Source: Mycobacterium sp. Aquia_216
GTDB lineage: Bacteria > Actinomycetota > Actinomycetes > Mycobacteriales > Mycobacteriaceae
Length of the DNA: 64,000 bases
Direction of reading: 5' to 3'
NCBI RefSeq assembly: GCF_026723865.1
Contig: NZ_CP113529.1
Span: forward strand, 744,001-808,000
The notes beneath the pieces were generated by a model, which saw only the letters and a list, made by a program, of their open reading frames with translations, was not told where the DNA came from and searched no databases. Shown piece after piece: positions 43,343 through 52,665 of this stretch. The position numbers and the translations under genes were made by a program. Positions within the stretch are counted from its first letter, which is position 1, and each line of letters starts with the position of its first letter.

Positions 43343-44973
43343 CGGCTACCCTTGCGGCTGCTGGCAACGTCGGAAATCCACTGATCAACATCGCTGTCTT
43401 CGCTGTCTTCGTCGCGGGCTCGATGGCGTTGGTGATCCGGGCCGGTCGAACCACCAAGAGGGCAACCGATTTCTACACCGGCGGAGGTGAGTTCTCCGGC
43501 GCGCAAAACGGATTAGCGATCGCCGGTGACTACCTGTCGGCTGCGTCGTTCCTTGGTGTGTCCGGAGCCATCGCGATTTACGGCTACGACGGATTCCTTT
43601 ATTCGATCGGCTTTTTGGTGGCGTGGCTGGTAGCCCTGCTCCTGGTCGCGGAGATGCTGCGGAATACGGGTCGCTTCACGATGGCCGATGTGTTGAGCTT
43701 CCGGCTCAGCCAGCGTCCCGTCCGCATGGCCGCCGCCTTGTCGACCCTGACGGTCTCGCTGTTCTATCTGCTCGCCCAGATGGCCGGAGCCGGTGGACTC
43801 GTCGCGTTGTTGCTCGACGTCCGAAGCCGGGTTGGCCAGTCGACTGTGGTCGCCGTTGTCGGCGTGTTGATGATCGCGTATGTGCTCATCGGCGGGATGA
43901 AGGGCACCACTTACGTGCAGATGGTGAAGGCCGTTTTGCTGGTGACGGGTGCGGCGATCATGTTTGCACTGGTCGTGATCGCGGTGCGCGGCGATTTCTC
44001 CCAGCTGCTCGCCAATGCCCAAGCGGTGGTTGACCATTCGACCAACGATGCCGTCGCCGGTCGCGACATCCTGGAACCGGGCGCCAAGTACGGCGCGACT
44101 CACATCACCAAGCTGGACTTCCTGTCGTTGGGTATCGCCCTGGTGCTGGGAACCGCCGGTTTGCCCCATGTGCTGATGCGCTTCTACACGGTTCCCACCG
44201 CCATCCAGGCCCGCCGCTCTGTCACGTGGGCGATCGGCTTGATCGGACTTTTCTACCTGTTCTCACTGGCCATCGGCTACGGCGCGGCTTGGTTGGTCGG
44301 CCCCGACGTGATACTCGCGACCGCCGGAAAAGAGAACTCCGCTGCGCCGTTGCTCGCGTTCAAGCTGGGCGGAACCGTATTCCTCGGTGTGATCGCCGCC
44401 GTCGCATTCGCCACGATCCTCGCGGTGGTGGCCGGCCTGGCGATCACCGCGGCCACGTCGTTCGCGCACGACATCTACGCCGGCGTGATCAAACGCGGGG
44501 CGGCCTCCGAGGAGCAACAGGTTCGGGTATCGCGGATCATGGTCGTGGTGATCGGCATCCTGGCCATCGTGCTCGGCATCCTTGCGATGGGCCAGAATGT
44601 CGCGTTCCTGGTAGCTCTGGCATTTGCCGTCGCCGCCTCGGCGAACCTGCCAACCCTGCTGTATTCGTTGTTCTGGAAGAGCTTCAACACCGTCGGCGCC
44701 TTGTTCAGCATCTATGGCGGGCTGCTCAGTTGTCTGGTGCTCATCGTTTTCTCGCCCGCGGTTTCCGGAAATCGCTCGGCGATGTTCCCGCACACCGACT
44801 TCGCCTGGTTTCCGCTTGCGAACCCGGGCATTGTCAGCATTCCGCTGGCGTTCGCGCTCGGCATCGCCGGGACCTACCTCGGGCGACGCCGGCCCGAGGA
44901 CCCGGCCAAGCAAGCAGAAATGGAGGTTCGATCTCTCACCGGCGTCGGCGTGGAAAAGGCCCTCGCCCATTGA
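43339..44973 (+). CDS. Sodium:solute (acetate/monocarboxylate-type) symporter
   Basis: A 544-residue, about 13-transmembrane member of the SSS family, closest by pattern to ActP cation/acetate symporters. Signature stretches are FYTGGGEFSGAQNGLAIAGDYLSAASFLG near the N-terminus, GGMKGTTYVQMVKAVLL, and TAGLPHVLMRFYTVP. It would take up a short-chain carboxylate with a cation. The GTG start overlaps the DUF485 stop. With the divergent nitrilase and the downstream TrmB-like regulator gene it forms an accessory module; transport of the nitrilase product or a related acid is an inference. Confidence 0.88.
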   Translation: MTATLAAAGNVGNPLINIAVFAVFVAGSMALVIRAGRTTKRATDFYTGGGEFSGAQNGLAIAGDYLSAASFLGVSGAIAIYGYDGFLYSIGFLVAWLVALLLVAEMLRNTGRFTMADVLSFRLSQRPVRMAAALSTLTVSLFYLLAQMAGAGGLVALLLDVRSRVGQSTVVAVVGVLMIAYVLIGGMKGTTYVQMVKAVLLVTGAAIMFALVVIAVRGDFSQLLANAQAVVDHSTNDAVAGRDILEPGAKYGATHITKLDFLSLGIALVLGTAGLPHVLMRFYTVPTAIQARRSVTWAIGLIGLFYLFSLAIGYGAAWLVGPDVILATAGKENSAAPLLAFKLGGTVFLGVIAAVAFATILAVVAGLAITAATSFAHDIYAGVIKRGAASEEQQVRVSRIMVVVIGILAIVLGILAMGQNVAFLVALAFAVAASANLPTLLYSLFWKSFNTVGALFSIYGGLLSCLVLIVFSPAVSGNRSAMFPHTDFAWFPLANPGIVSIPLAFALGIAGTYLGRRRPEDPAKQAEMEVRSLTGVGVEKALAH

Positions 44974-45044
44974 CACGGTTGCCGCGGCGAACGCTGTGGC
45001 TTCGCCGAGGGATGCTCCCCAGACCCTGATGGGAGACAGAAGCA

Positions 45045-45821
45045 ATGTGGGCAGAGCTCGTTGAGGCCGGGCTGGAACCGAAGGAGGCCCGGTTCTATCT
45101 GGCTGCGCTCAACATGGACTCGGCAACCATTGCCCAGCTCGCCGAGGCGTCGCGGATCGGCCGCACCAACGCCTACGACATCGCCAAACGGCTTGCCCAA
45201 CGTGGGCTGCTCTCGCTGATCGAAGGTGGCAGCCATCGCGATGATCCGAAAGCCAGCGGACGCCCCAAAACCATTGTGCAAGCTGCTGATCCGCAACGTC
45301 TGCTGGACGAATGGAGTCAGCGTCGCCGGGTCCTGGAATCGGTGGTGCCACAACTGCGCGCCTTTCATGCCAAGGCCGGCACCGCGCCCCGGGTGCGGTA
45401 TCTAGAGGGCACGAGTGGCATCAGGACGGCGTTGTTCGAGACCTTGGACTGGCCGTCGCCGCTACGCGGCGTTCTGTCGATGCGCGATTTGTTGAGCGTG
45501 CCGGGGGTCGAGGCGATGCAGGAATACATCGCCGGGCGCCGTGAGCGTCAGTTGTGGCTGCATGTGCTGAGGTCGCCCGAAAAGGATCTGCCCGGTGGCT
45601 GGCCCACCAGCCATGACGACTATCGCCGCACCCGCTATGTACCCGCCGAATACGTCTTCACGATGTCGATGATCATCGGCGACGTGTCGGCGGCGATGAT
45701 TTCGTCCAAGCGCGAGAACTTTGCTCTGGTAGTCGAGAGCCTCGAATACGTCGAGATGCAGCACAACTTGTTCGAGGTCCTTTGGGCCGTCGCCGCTGGT
45801 CAGCCCGGAGTGCTCGGCTAG
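45045..45821 (+). CDS. TrmB-like transcriptional regulator
   Basis: A 258-residue regulator. Its N-terminal winged helix (residues about 1-70; EAGLEPKEARFYLAALNMDSATIAQLAEASRIGRTNAYDIAKRL) fits the TrmB-type pattern. The C-terminal part (about 100-250) is an uncharacterised ligand-domain candidate. GGGAGA precedes the ATG. It lies 71 bp after the symporter gene in the same direction and is the best candidate to bind the TGTCGA-N6-TCGACA copies upstream of the module. That assignment is inference. Confidence 0.78.
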   Translation: MWAELVEAGLEPKEARFYLAALNMDSATIAQLAEASRIGRTNAYDIAKRLAQRGLLSLIEGGSHRDDPKASGRPKTIVQAADPQRLLDEWSQRRRVLESVVPQLRAFHAKAGTAPRVRYLEGTSGIRTALFETLDWPSPLRGVLSMRDLLSVPGVEAMQEYIAGRRERQLWLHVLRSPEKDLPGGWPTSHDDYRRTRYVPAEYVFTMSMIIGDVSAAMISSKRENFALVVESLEYVEMQHNLFEVLWAVAAGQPGVLG

Positions 45822-45879
45822 CCGCGGGTTCCCGCTCGGGACCGCGAATCCGCCCCGAGAACTTTCGCCGACGCAACGA

Positions 45880-45901
45880 TTATGTATAGCATCATACATA
45901 A
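45880..45901. promoter_or_regulatory. Palindrome TTATGTAT-N6-ATACATAA (candidate TetR operator)
   Basis: A perfect 8+8 inverted repeat ending 16 bp before the TetR gene start at 45918, in an AT-rich patch of otherwise GC-rich DNA. It is the expected place for autoregulation of the TetR gene and control of the downstream oxidoreductase gene. Confidence 0.7.
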
Positions 45902-45917
45902 GCTGAGAGGGGTGGCG

Positions 45918-46505
45918 ATGCGCAGTCCACGCGAACGGATGGTGGTTTCCGCCGCACTGTTGATCCGGGAACGCGGCGCCCACGCGACCGCGATTTCGGA
46001 CGTTCTGCAGCACAGCGGCGCGCCGCGCGGGTCGGCGTATCACCACTTTCCGGGCGGGCGAACCCAACTACTCTGCGAGGCGGTCGACTACGCCGGCGAG
46101 CACGTCGCCGCCGTCATCGCCGAGGCCGACAGCGGCCTCGAATTGCTGGACACGCTGATCGCCAGGTACCGCCGCCAGTTGTTGGACAGCGATTTCCGTG
46201 CAGGCTGCCCGGTCGTGGCAGTCTCCGTGGAGTCCGGGGACAACGAGGACCGCGAACGGATGGGCCCCGTGATCGCGCGCGCGGCAGCGGTGTTCGACCG
46301 CTGGACCGGCCAGATCACGCAGCGCCTCATTGCCGACGGCATACCGACCGAGCAGGCCGGCGAACTATCGGTGCTGACGACCTCGGCGCTCGAGGGTGCC
46401 ATCGTGCTGGCCCGAGTGCGGCGCGACGTGGCGCCGCTGGATCTCATCCACCGGCAGCTGCGCAATTCGCTGCTGGCCGCTTCGAAGAATGCTCCGCAAA
46501 AGTAG
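45918..46505 (+). CDS. TetR-family regulator (Rv0196-like)
   Basis: A 195-residue TetR regulator. The helix-turn-helix is near residues 25-55 (TAISDVLQHSGAPRGSAYHHFPGG). The C-terminal ligand domain contains CPVVAVSVESGDN, the pattern of the TetR subgroup related to LmrA/YxaF. GAGAGGGG five bases upstream decides ATG 45918 over an ATG at 45882 that falls inside the operator. It is followed 19 bases later by the molybdopterin oxidoreductase gene, the order Rv0196-Rv0197 of M. tuberculosis, so it probably controls that gene. Confidence 0.88.
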   Translation: MRSPRERMVVSAALLIRERGAHATAISDVLQHSGAPRGSAYHHFPGGRTQLLCEAVDYAGEHVAAVIAEADSGLELLDTLIARYRRQLLDSDFRAGCPVVAVSVESGDNEDRERMGPVIARAAAVFDRWTGQITQRLIADGIPTEQAGELSVLTTSALEGAIVLARVRRDVAPLDLIHRQLRNSLLAASKNAPQK

Positions 46506-46524
46506 TACGAAGGGAAGTCTCGCG

Positions 46525-48774
46525 ATGACCGCAGACTGGCAGTCCACCGCATGCATCCTCTGTGAATGCAACTGCGGCATCGTCGTACAAGTCGAAGATC
46601 GCACGCTGTCGCGAATCCGCGGCGACAAGAACCATCCGGCGTCGCAGGGCTACACGTGCAACAAGGCGCTGCGGCTGGACCACTACCAGAACAACCGCGC
46701 CCGGCTGACCTCCCCGATGCGCCGCCGTGCCGACGGCAGCTACGAAGAAATCGATTGGGACACCGCGATTGTCGAGATCGCCGAGGGATTCAAGTCCATC
46801 CGTGACACCTACGGCGGCGACAAGATCTTCTACTACGGCGGCGGCGGGCAGGGCAACCATCTGGGCGGGGCATACAGCGGCGCCTTCCTCAAGGCCCTGG
46901 GGTCGAAATATCGGTCAAATGCGTTGGCGCAGGAGAAGACCGGCGAAGCCTGGGTCGACGGCCATCTGTACGGCGGGCATACCCGAGGCGAGTTCGAGCA
47001 CGCCGAAGTCTCAGTGTTCGTCGGGAAGAACCCGTGGATGTCACAGAGCTTTCCCCGGGCTCGGGTGGTACTCAACGAGATCGCCAAGGATCTCAACCGA
47101 TCGTTGATCGTGATCGACCCCGTCGTCACCGACACAGCGAAGATGTCCGACTTCCACCTGCGGGTGCGACCGGGCACCGACGCGTGGTGCCTGGCCGCCC
47201 TGGCGGCGGTCCTGGTTCAGGAAGACCTTTGCAACGAAGCATTTCTCGCCGAGCACGTACATGGTGTCGACACCGTACGCGCTGCGCTGCGCGACGTCTC
47301 GGTCGCCGGCTACGCGCGGCGCTGCGGGGTGGACGAAGAGTTACTGCGTACCGCGGCGCGGCGTATCGGCACCGCGCAGAGCGTCTCGGTGTTCGAAGAC
47401 CTCGGAATCCAGCAGGCGCCGAACAGCACCCTGAGTTCCTACTTGAACAAGCTGCTCTGGATTCTCACCGGCAACTTCGCGAAAAAGGGCGGCCAGCACC
47501 TGCATTCGTCGCTGGCGTCACTGTTCAGCACCGTTTCGGGCCGCACCCCCGTCACCGGTGCTCCCATCATCGCCGGCCTGGTGCCGTCCAACGTCGTGCC
47601 CGAGGAGATCCTCACCGACCACCCCGACCGATTCCGGGCGATGATCGTCGAAAGCGGCAACCCCGCGCACTCGCTTGCCGACTCGACGGCCTGCCGGGAA
47701 GCCTTTCAGTCGCTGGAACTGATGGTGGTCGTCGACGTCGCGATGACCGAGACGGCCCGCCTGGCCCACTACGTGTTGCCCGCGGCTTCCCAATACGAGA
47801 AGACCGAGGCCACGTTCTTCAATTTCGAGTTCCCGCACAACGGCTTTCACTTGCGCCGACCGCTGCTCAAACCGCTGCCGGGAACGCTGCCCGAGCCGGA
47901 GATCTGGGCCCGGCTGGTGCGCGCACTCGGCGTCGTCGACGAGGCGGACCTGCGGCCGCTGCGTGAGGCCGCCGAACGGGGCCGCGAGGCGTATGCCGAA
48001 GCGTTTCTCACGGCCGTGTCGGCCAACCCGACGATGGCGCGGCTGGTTCCGTACGTCCTGTACGAAACACTCGGGCCGACGCTGCCCGACGGTATGGCCG
48101 GGGCCGCCGCGGTGTGGGGGCTGGCCCAGAAGACCGCGATGACTTACCCCGACGCGGTGCGGCGGGCCGGGCACGCGGACGGCAACGCGCTGTTCGACGC
48201 TATTTTGAACAGCCCGTCGGGCGTCACGTTCACCTCGCACAACTACGAGGACGACTTCGCGCTGATCAGCCACTCCGACCACAAGATCGCGCTGGAAATC
48301 CCGGAAATGCTACGCGATTTGCGGGCGCTGGCCGCGGCGCGGCCGCAACTGACCACGTCGGAATTGCCCATCGTGTTGTCGGTGGGCGAGCGGCGCGCCT
48401 ACACCGCCAACGACATATTCCGCGACCCGTCCTGGCGCAAACGCGACGCCGACGGAGCTCTGCGCGTCAGTGTCGAAGATGCCCAGGATCTCGGCCTCGT
48501 CGACGGCTGTCGGGTGCGCATCACCACCGCGGCGGGCAGCGCCGAGGCGAGCGTCGAGATCACCGAGACCATGCTTCCCGGACATGCCGCCCTGCCCAAC
48601 GGTTTTGGGCTCGACTACATCGACACCGACGGGCGCACCGTCGTTCCGGGTGTCGCCCCGAATGCGCTGACGTCGACCGGGTGGCGTGACTCCTACGCCG
48701 GAACGCCGTGGCACAAGCACGTGCCGGCCCGCATCGAGGCGTTGGCCCCTGTCGGGGTCAGTTCCAGATCCTGA
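46525..48774 (+). CDS. Molybdopterin-dependent oxidoreductase (Rv0197-like)
   Basis: A 749-residue member of the prokaryotic molybdopterin (DMSO reductase/formate dehydrogenase-like) family. The N-terminus binds a [4Fe-4S] cluster through Cys10, Cys13 and Cys17 (CILCECNC) and a fourth Cys in QGYTC. Molybdopterin domains follow, and a C-terminal beta-barrel dinucleotide-binding domain (about 620-745, with LPNGFGLDYI). No twin-arginine signal is seen, so it is cytoplasmic. Substrate unknown. GAAGGGAAG precedes the ATG. The 3' end overlaps convergent zmp1 by 17 bases. Confidence 0.87.
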   Translation: MTADWQSTACILCECNCGIVVQVEDRTLSRIRGDKNHPASQGYTCNKALRLDHYQNNRARLTSPMRRRADGSYEEIDWDTAIVEIAEGFKSIRDTYGGDKIFYYGGGGQGNHLGGAYSGAFLKALGSKYRSNALAQEKTGEAWVDGHLYGGHTRGEFEHAEVSVFVGKNPWMSQSFPRARVVLNEIAKDLNRSLIVIDPVVTDTAKMSDFHLRVRPGTDAWCLAALAAVLVQEDLCNEAFLAEHVHGVDTVRAALRDVSVAGYARRCGVDEELLRTAARRIGTAQSVSVFEDLGIQQAPNSTLSSYLNKLLWILTGNFAKKGGQHLHSSLASLFSTVSGRTPVTGAPIIAGLVPSNVVPEEILTDHPDRFRAMIVESGNPAHSLADSTACREAFQSLELMVVVDVAMTETARLAHYVLPAASQYEKTEATFFNFEFPHNGFHLRRPLLKPLPGTLPEPEIWARLVRALGVVDEADLRPLREAAERGREAYAEAFLTAVSANPTMARLVPYVLYETLGPTLPDGMAGAAAVWGLAQKTAMTYPDAVRRAGHADGNALFDAILNSPSGVTFTSHNYEDDFALISHSDHKIALEIPEMLRDLRALAAARPQLTTSELPIVLSVGERRAYTANDIFRDPSWRKRDADGALRVSVEDAQDLGLVDGCRVRITTAAGSAEASVEITETMLPGHAALPNGFGLDYIDTDGRTVVPGVAPNALTSTGWRDSYAGTPWHKHVPARIEALAPVGVSSRS

Positions 48775-50743
48775 CCCGGCGCTGGGGCGCCAGGAACAAG
48801 GCGTCGTCCTCGGACACGTCGAAGGCCTCGTAGAAGGCGTCGAGGTTACGGATGACACCGTTGCACCGGAACTCCGGCGGCGAGTGCGGGTCCACGGCGA
48901 GTCGCCGGATAGCTTCTGCCGCACGGGATTTGGTACGCCACACCTGAGCCCAGCCATAGAACACCCGCTGCACGCCGGTCAGGCCGTCGATCACCGGAGC
49001 GGGCTCGCCGCCCAGCGACAGCTGATAGGCCAGCAGGGCGATGGACAGCCCACCCAGGTCGCCGATGTTCTCACCGACGGTGAAGGCACCGTTGACGTGG
49101 TGGGTGCCGTCGAGTTCGCGGGGGATGTAGGACTCGTACTGCTCGATCAGCGCCTTGGTGCGGGAACCGAACTCGCTGCGGTCGTCGTCGGTCCACCAGT
49201 CGACCAGGTTGCCGTCGCCGTCGTACTTGGCGCCCTGATCGTCGAAGCCGTGTCCGATCTCGTGTCCGATCACCGCTCCGATCCCACCGTAGTTTGCGGC
49301 ATCGTCGGCGTGGGCGTCGAAGAACGGTGGCTGCAAAATAGCTGCGGGGAAGACGATCTCGTTCATCCCCGGGTTGTAGTACGCGTTGACGGTCTGCGGG
49401 GTCATGAACCACTCGTCACGGTCCACCGGTCCGCCCAGTTTGGCCAGTTCGCGGTCGTGATTGACCGCATACCCACGCCGGTAGTTGCCGTACAGGTCGT
49501 CGCGGTCGACCACCAGCGCGGAGTAGTCGCGCCACTTCGCCGGGTAGCCGACCTTGGCGGTGAACTTACGCAGCTTGGTCAGCGCGCGCTCCCTGGTCTG
49601 CGGCGTCATCCAGTCCAGGTTGCTGATGCTGATCCGGTAGGCCTCTTGCAGGTTGTCCACCAGCGCGTCGATGCGGGCCTTGGCGTCCGGTGGGAAATGC
49701 CGTTGGACGTAAAGCTTTCCGACGGAGTCGCCCATCAAATTCTCGACCAGCGAAACCCCGCGCTTCCAGCGGTCCCGGATTTGCTCCGTCCCGGTCAGCA
49801 AGCGGCCGTAGAAGTCGAAGTCCGCCGCGACCAGGGCGTCGGTCAGCCACGAGGCGCGGGCGCGGATCAACCGCCAGCGCGCCCAGCGCTTCCAGTCGTC
49901 GAGGTCTTCGCCATCCCATAGCTCCGCAAAGGCGGTGAGGTAATCAGGCTGGCGCACAACGACTTCCGCGATGGTTTGCGGAGTGCCGCCCAGCGCGGTG
50001 ACCCAGCCGGCCCAGTCGAAACCCGCTGCTTCGGTCTGCAACTGCGCGAAGGTACGCAGGTTGTAGGTCAGATCGGCGTCGCGGCGTTTGACCACATCCC
50101 AGTGCGCGGCCGCAAGTTTGGTCTCCAGCGCCACGATGCGGGCCGCGGTCTCGGCGTGGTCTTCGGGCTCCCCGCCATACACCAGGCTGAACATCCGCGC
50201 GATGTGCCCCGGGTAGGCCGCGAGCACCTGGGCGTGCCGCTCGTCGCGATAGTAGGACTCGTCGGGCAATCCGATGCCGGATTGGTTGACGTGCACCAGG
50301 TAGCGGGTCGAGTTCTTGGAGTCGGTGTCGACATAGACGCCCACGCCGCCGCCCATCCCGGTGCGCTGCAGCGCACCGATGACAGCGGCCAAGGCCGCCG
50401 AGTCGGCGGCGCCGTCGATGGTGGCCAGCTCGTCGAGCAGGGGTTGGGTGCCCCGGCGCTCGACGGCGTCCTCGTCGAGGAAGCTGGCGTACAGGTCGCC
50501 GATGCGCTGCTTGTCGCTGCCGGGTGCGGCGCCGCTGTTGCTCGCTTCGATGATCAGGTCGCGGACCTGCTCCTCGGCCTGGTCGAACAGGGTACGGAAG
50601 GCGCCGTCGGTGGCCCGGTCCGGCGGGATCTCGTAGTCGGCGAGCCAGCGACCGTTCACGTAACCGAACAGGTCGTCTTGGGGACGGGCATTTTCGTCGA
50701 TGTAGCTCAGGTCGAGGCCCGAGCGGATGGCCGCATAAGTCAC
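48758..50743 (-). CDS. zmp1: Zinc metalloprotease Zmp1 (M13 family)
   Basis: A 661-residue M13 (neprilysin-type) peptidase. The zinc motif GHEIGHGFDDQGAKYDG lies near residues 493-510. The third ligand is in GENIGDLGG, and the substrate-binding motif is NAYYNP. The Arg in the CNGVIRNLDAFYEAF region and the C-terminal VRIWN complete the family pattern. In M. tuberculosis Zmp1 is linked to inflammasome and phagosome effects. It lacks a signal peptide. GTG start with GGAAGG upstream. It is convergent with the oxidoreductase gene and divergent from the next Mce-associated-type gene. Confidence 0.95.
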   Translation of the reverse strand: MTYAAIRSGLDLSYIDENARPQDDLFGYVNGRWLADYEIPPDRATDGAFRTLFDQAEEQVRDLIIEASNSGAAPGSDKQRIGDLYASFLDEDAVERRGTQPLLDELATIDGAADSAALAAVIGALQRTGMGGGVGVYVDTDSKNSTRYLVHVNQSGIGLPDESYYRDERHAQVLAAYPGHIARMFSLVYGGEPEDHAETAARIVALETKLAAAHWDVVKRRDADLTYNLRTFAQLQTEAAGFDWAGWVTALGGTPQTIAEVVVRQPDYLTAFAELWDGEDLDDWKRWARWRLIRARASWLTDALVAADFDFYGRLLTGTEQIRDRWKRGVSLVENLMGDSVGKLYVQRHFPPDAKARIDALVDNLQEAYRISISNLDWMTPQTRERALTKLRKFTAKVGYPAKWRDYSALVVDRDDLYGNYRRGYAVNHDRELAKLGGPVDRDEWFMTPQTVNAYYNPGMNEIVFPAAILQPPFFDAHADDAANYGGIGAVIGHEIGHGFDDQGAKYDGDGNLVDWWTDDDRSEFGSRTKALIEQYESYIPRELDGTHHVNGAFTVGENIGDLGGLSIALLAYQLSLGGEPAPVIDGLTGVQRVFYGWAQVWRTKSRAAEAIRRLAVDPHSPPEFRCNGVIRNLDAFYEAFDVSEDDALFLAPQRRVRIWN

Positions 50744-50820
50744 CCCACCATCCTTCCATCTCCCGCGTGCCGGGCTCCTGCTGCGCTGACGGCAAGCGGC
50801 GGCGGGGTAACCTCGCGCCC

Positions 50821-51471
50821 ATGCCGGAGGGCGAACAGACCGAGGCGGGGGCCGACGAAGATCCCGTGGGCGCGCCGGACGGCGAAGCCGATGCCCCAGG
50901 ACCCGACGACGCGGATGCCGCGATCTTTTCCCCCTACGGGATCGCCTCGGCGGTGCTGGGCGTGCTGTCGGTCGCCGCGATCGTGCTCGTCGCGATCATC
51001 TGGTCCGACCACCGCGACGAGGCAGCCGAACGCACCTACCTGAGCCGTGTCATGCAGACCGCGTCCGACTGGACCGGCGTGCTGATCAACATGAACAGCA
51101 CCAACGTCGACGCCAGTCTGCAGCACCTGCACGACGGGACGGTCGGCGAGCTCAACACCGACTTCGACGCGACGGTGCAGCCCTATCGGCAGGTGGTCGA
51201 GAAGCTGCAGTCGCAAAGCAGCGGGCGGATCGAGTCGGTGGCGATCGAGACGGTGCACCACGACCTGGACACCCAACCCGGTGTGGCGCGGCCGGTGGTC
51301 ACCACCAAGCTGCCGCCATTCGCCACCCGGACGGACTCGGTGATGCTGGTCGCGACATCGGTCAGCGAGAACGTCGGCGCCAAACCGCAGACGGTGCACT
51401 GGAGTCTGCGCCTCGACGTCTCCAACGTCGACGGAAAGTTGATGATCTCTCACCTGGAGTCGATCCGATGA
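50821..51471 (+). CDS. Mce-associated-type membrane protein (Rv0199-like)
   Basis: A 216-residue protein with an acidic N-terminus (about 40 residues), one transmembrane helix (about 42-62) and an extracytoplasmic domain of the Mce-associated fold (TYLSRVMQTASDWTGVLINMNSTNVDASLQHLHDGTVGEL is the first part). It is not next to an mce operon, so it may serve as an orphan stabiliser for Mce or another envelope complex. The ATG at 50821 fits the M. tuberculosis protein length (219). Its stop overlaps the next ATG (ATGA). Confidence 0.8.
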   Translation: MPEGEQTEAGADEDPVGAPDGEADAPGPDDADAAIFSPYGIASAVLGVLSVAAIVLVAIIWSDHRDEAAERTYLSRVMQTASDWTGVLINMNSTNVDASLQHLHDGTVGELNTDFDATVQPYRQVVEKLQSQSSGRIESVAIETVHHDLDTQPGVARPVVTTKLPPFATRTDSVMLVATSVSENVGAKPQTVHWSLRLDVSNVDGKLMISHLESIR

Positions 51472-52157
51472 GGAACCTGTGGCGGCTGCTGGCCTTCGAC
51501 GTCCTGGCGCCGTTGGCCACCGTCGGCGCGCTGCTGATGATCGGCGTCATCCTCGACTGGCCGCTGTGGTGGGTGTCGGCGTGCTCGGTGCTGCTGGTGC
51601 TCATCGCCGAGGGCGTGGCGGTCAATTTCTGGCTGCTGCGCCGTGACTCGGTCAGCGTCGGCACCGACGACGACGCACCGGGGCTGCGGCTGGCCGTTGT
51701 CGTCCTGTGCACGGCCGCCGTGGCGGCCGCCGTGCTGACCGGCTACACGCACTGGACGAGCATCGACCGCGACTTCAAAAACGATTCCCGCGACGCGGTC
51801 CAGGTCGCCACCGGGATGGCCGAGGCGATGGCGTCGTTCACCCCGAGCGCCCCGGCCAACTCGATCGACCGGGCCGCGGCGATGATGGTGCCGGAGCGCG
51901 CGGACGCGTTCAGGCAGGAGTATCAGAAGTCCAGCGGCGATCTCGCGAAGCGCAATGTCACGGCGCAGGCCTCGACGCTGGCGGCCGGAGTCGAGGCGAT
52001 CGGACCGGCGGCGGCCAGTGTTGCGGTCATCCTGCGGGTAACTCAGAACATTCCCGGTCAGCCGCCCAGTCGGGCGGCACCGGCGTTGCGGGTGGCACTG
52101 GTCAAGCGGGGCGGCGGCTGGCTGGTGACCGACGTGCTGCCGATCAACGCCCGCTGA
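51468..52157 (+). CDS. Membrane protein, Mce-associated type (Rv0200-like)
   Basis: A 229-residue protein, the same length as Rv0200. Three hydrophobic segments are present (about residues 8-30, 32-55 and 68-90), followed by an extracytoplasmic domain resembling the previous protein (AVQVATGMAEAMASFTPSAPANSIDRAAAMMVPERADAF is the start). It is translationally coupled to the Rv0199-like gene through ATGA. The pair probably works together in the envelope. It converges on the next gene with a one-base gap. Confidence 0.8.
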   Translation: MRNLWRLLAFDVLAPLATVGALLMIGVILDWPLWWVSACSVLLVLIAEGVAVNFWLLRRDSVSVGTDDDAPGLRLAVVVLCTAAVAAAVLTGYTHWTSIDRDFKNDSRDAVQVATGMAEAMASFTPSAPANSIDRAAAMMVPERADAFRQEYQKSSGDLAKRNVTAQASTLAAGVEAIGPAAASVAVILRVTQNIPGQPPSRAAPALRVALVKRGGGWLVTDVLPINAR

Positions 52158-52158
52158 A

Positions 52159-52665
52159 TCAGTCGGCGTCGGCCGAGGGGGACGACTTCACCTTCACGAA
52201 CCGGTCCGACAGTCGGCGTATCCGGATCATCAGCGAGGCCGACGGGCTGACACTGCCGTCGAGGTAGGTGGCCAGCTCCTCGGATGCCACCCCGATGCGG
52301 GCCGCGAATTCCTGCTGCGCCAGGCCGGACCGCTCGATCAGCAGCGCCACGTGGCGAGCCACCTCGGCGCGTTCGTTGGCCTCCAGGTGGGTGCGGGCCC
52401 GCTCCAGCACCTCCCACATCGCTTTGGAGATGCCATACGGGCGCGTGCCCTCGAGGACTTCCTCGACCTGGCGGGCGGTGCGGCCGAACGGGTCGCGCTT
52501 CAGCGCGGCGGCTATCCGCTTCCAGGTGTCGATGTCACCGCCTTGCAGCGCCGAGCGGATCGCGGCGGTCGGCCAGAACTCGACCGGCTGATCGAAGTCG
52601 TGGGAACGAGGCTCCGCGGGCTGCTGGGGCGGCGGAACGCGTCGTCGGTCGGCTGCCAACGTCAC
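52159..52665 (-). CDS. XRE-type helix-turn-helix protein (Rv0201c-like)
   Basis: A 168-residue protein. The middle (about residues 40-90, with QGGDIDTWKRIAAALKRDPFGRTARQVEEVLEG) is helical, and the C-terminal about 60 residues hold a Cro/C1-type helix-turn-helix (LLIERSGLAQQEFAARIGVASEELATYLDG). It is probably a DNA-binding regulator. Its start overlaps the stop of mmpL11 by four bases on the same strand, so the two are likely cotranscribed and coupled. Targets are unknown. Confidence 0.75.
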   Translation of the reverse strand: MTLAADRRRVPPPQQPAEPRSHDFDQPVEFWPTAAIRSALQGGDIDTWKRIAAALKRDPFGRTARQVEEVLEGTRPYGISKAMWEVLERARTHLEANERAEVARHVALLIERSGLAQQEFAARIGVASEELATYLDGSVSPSASLMIRIRRLSDRFVKVKSSPSADAD

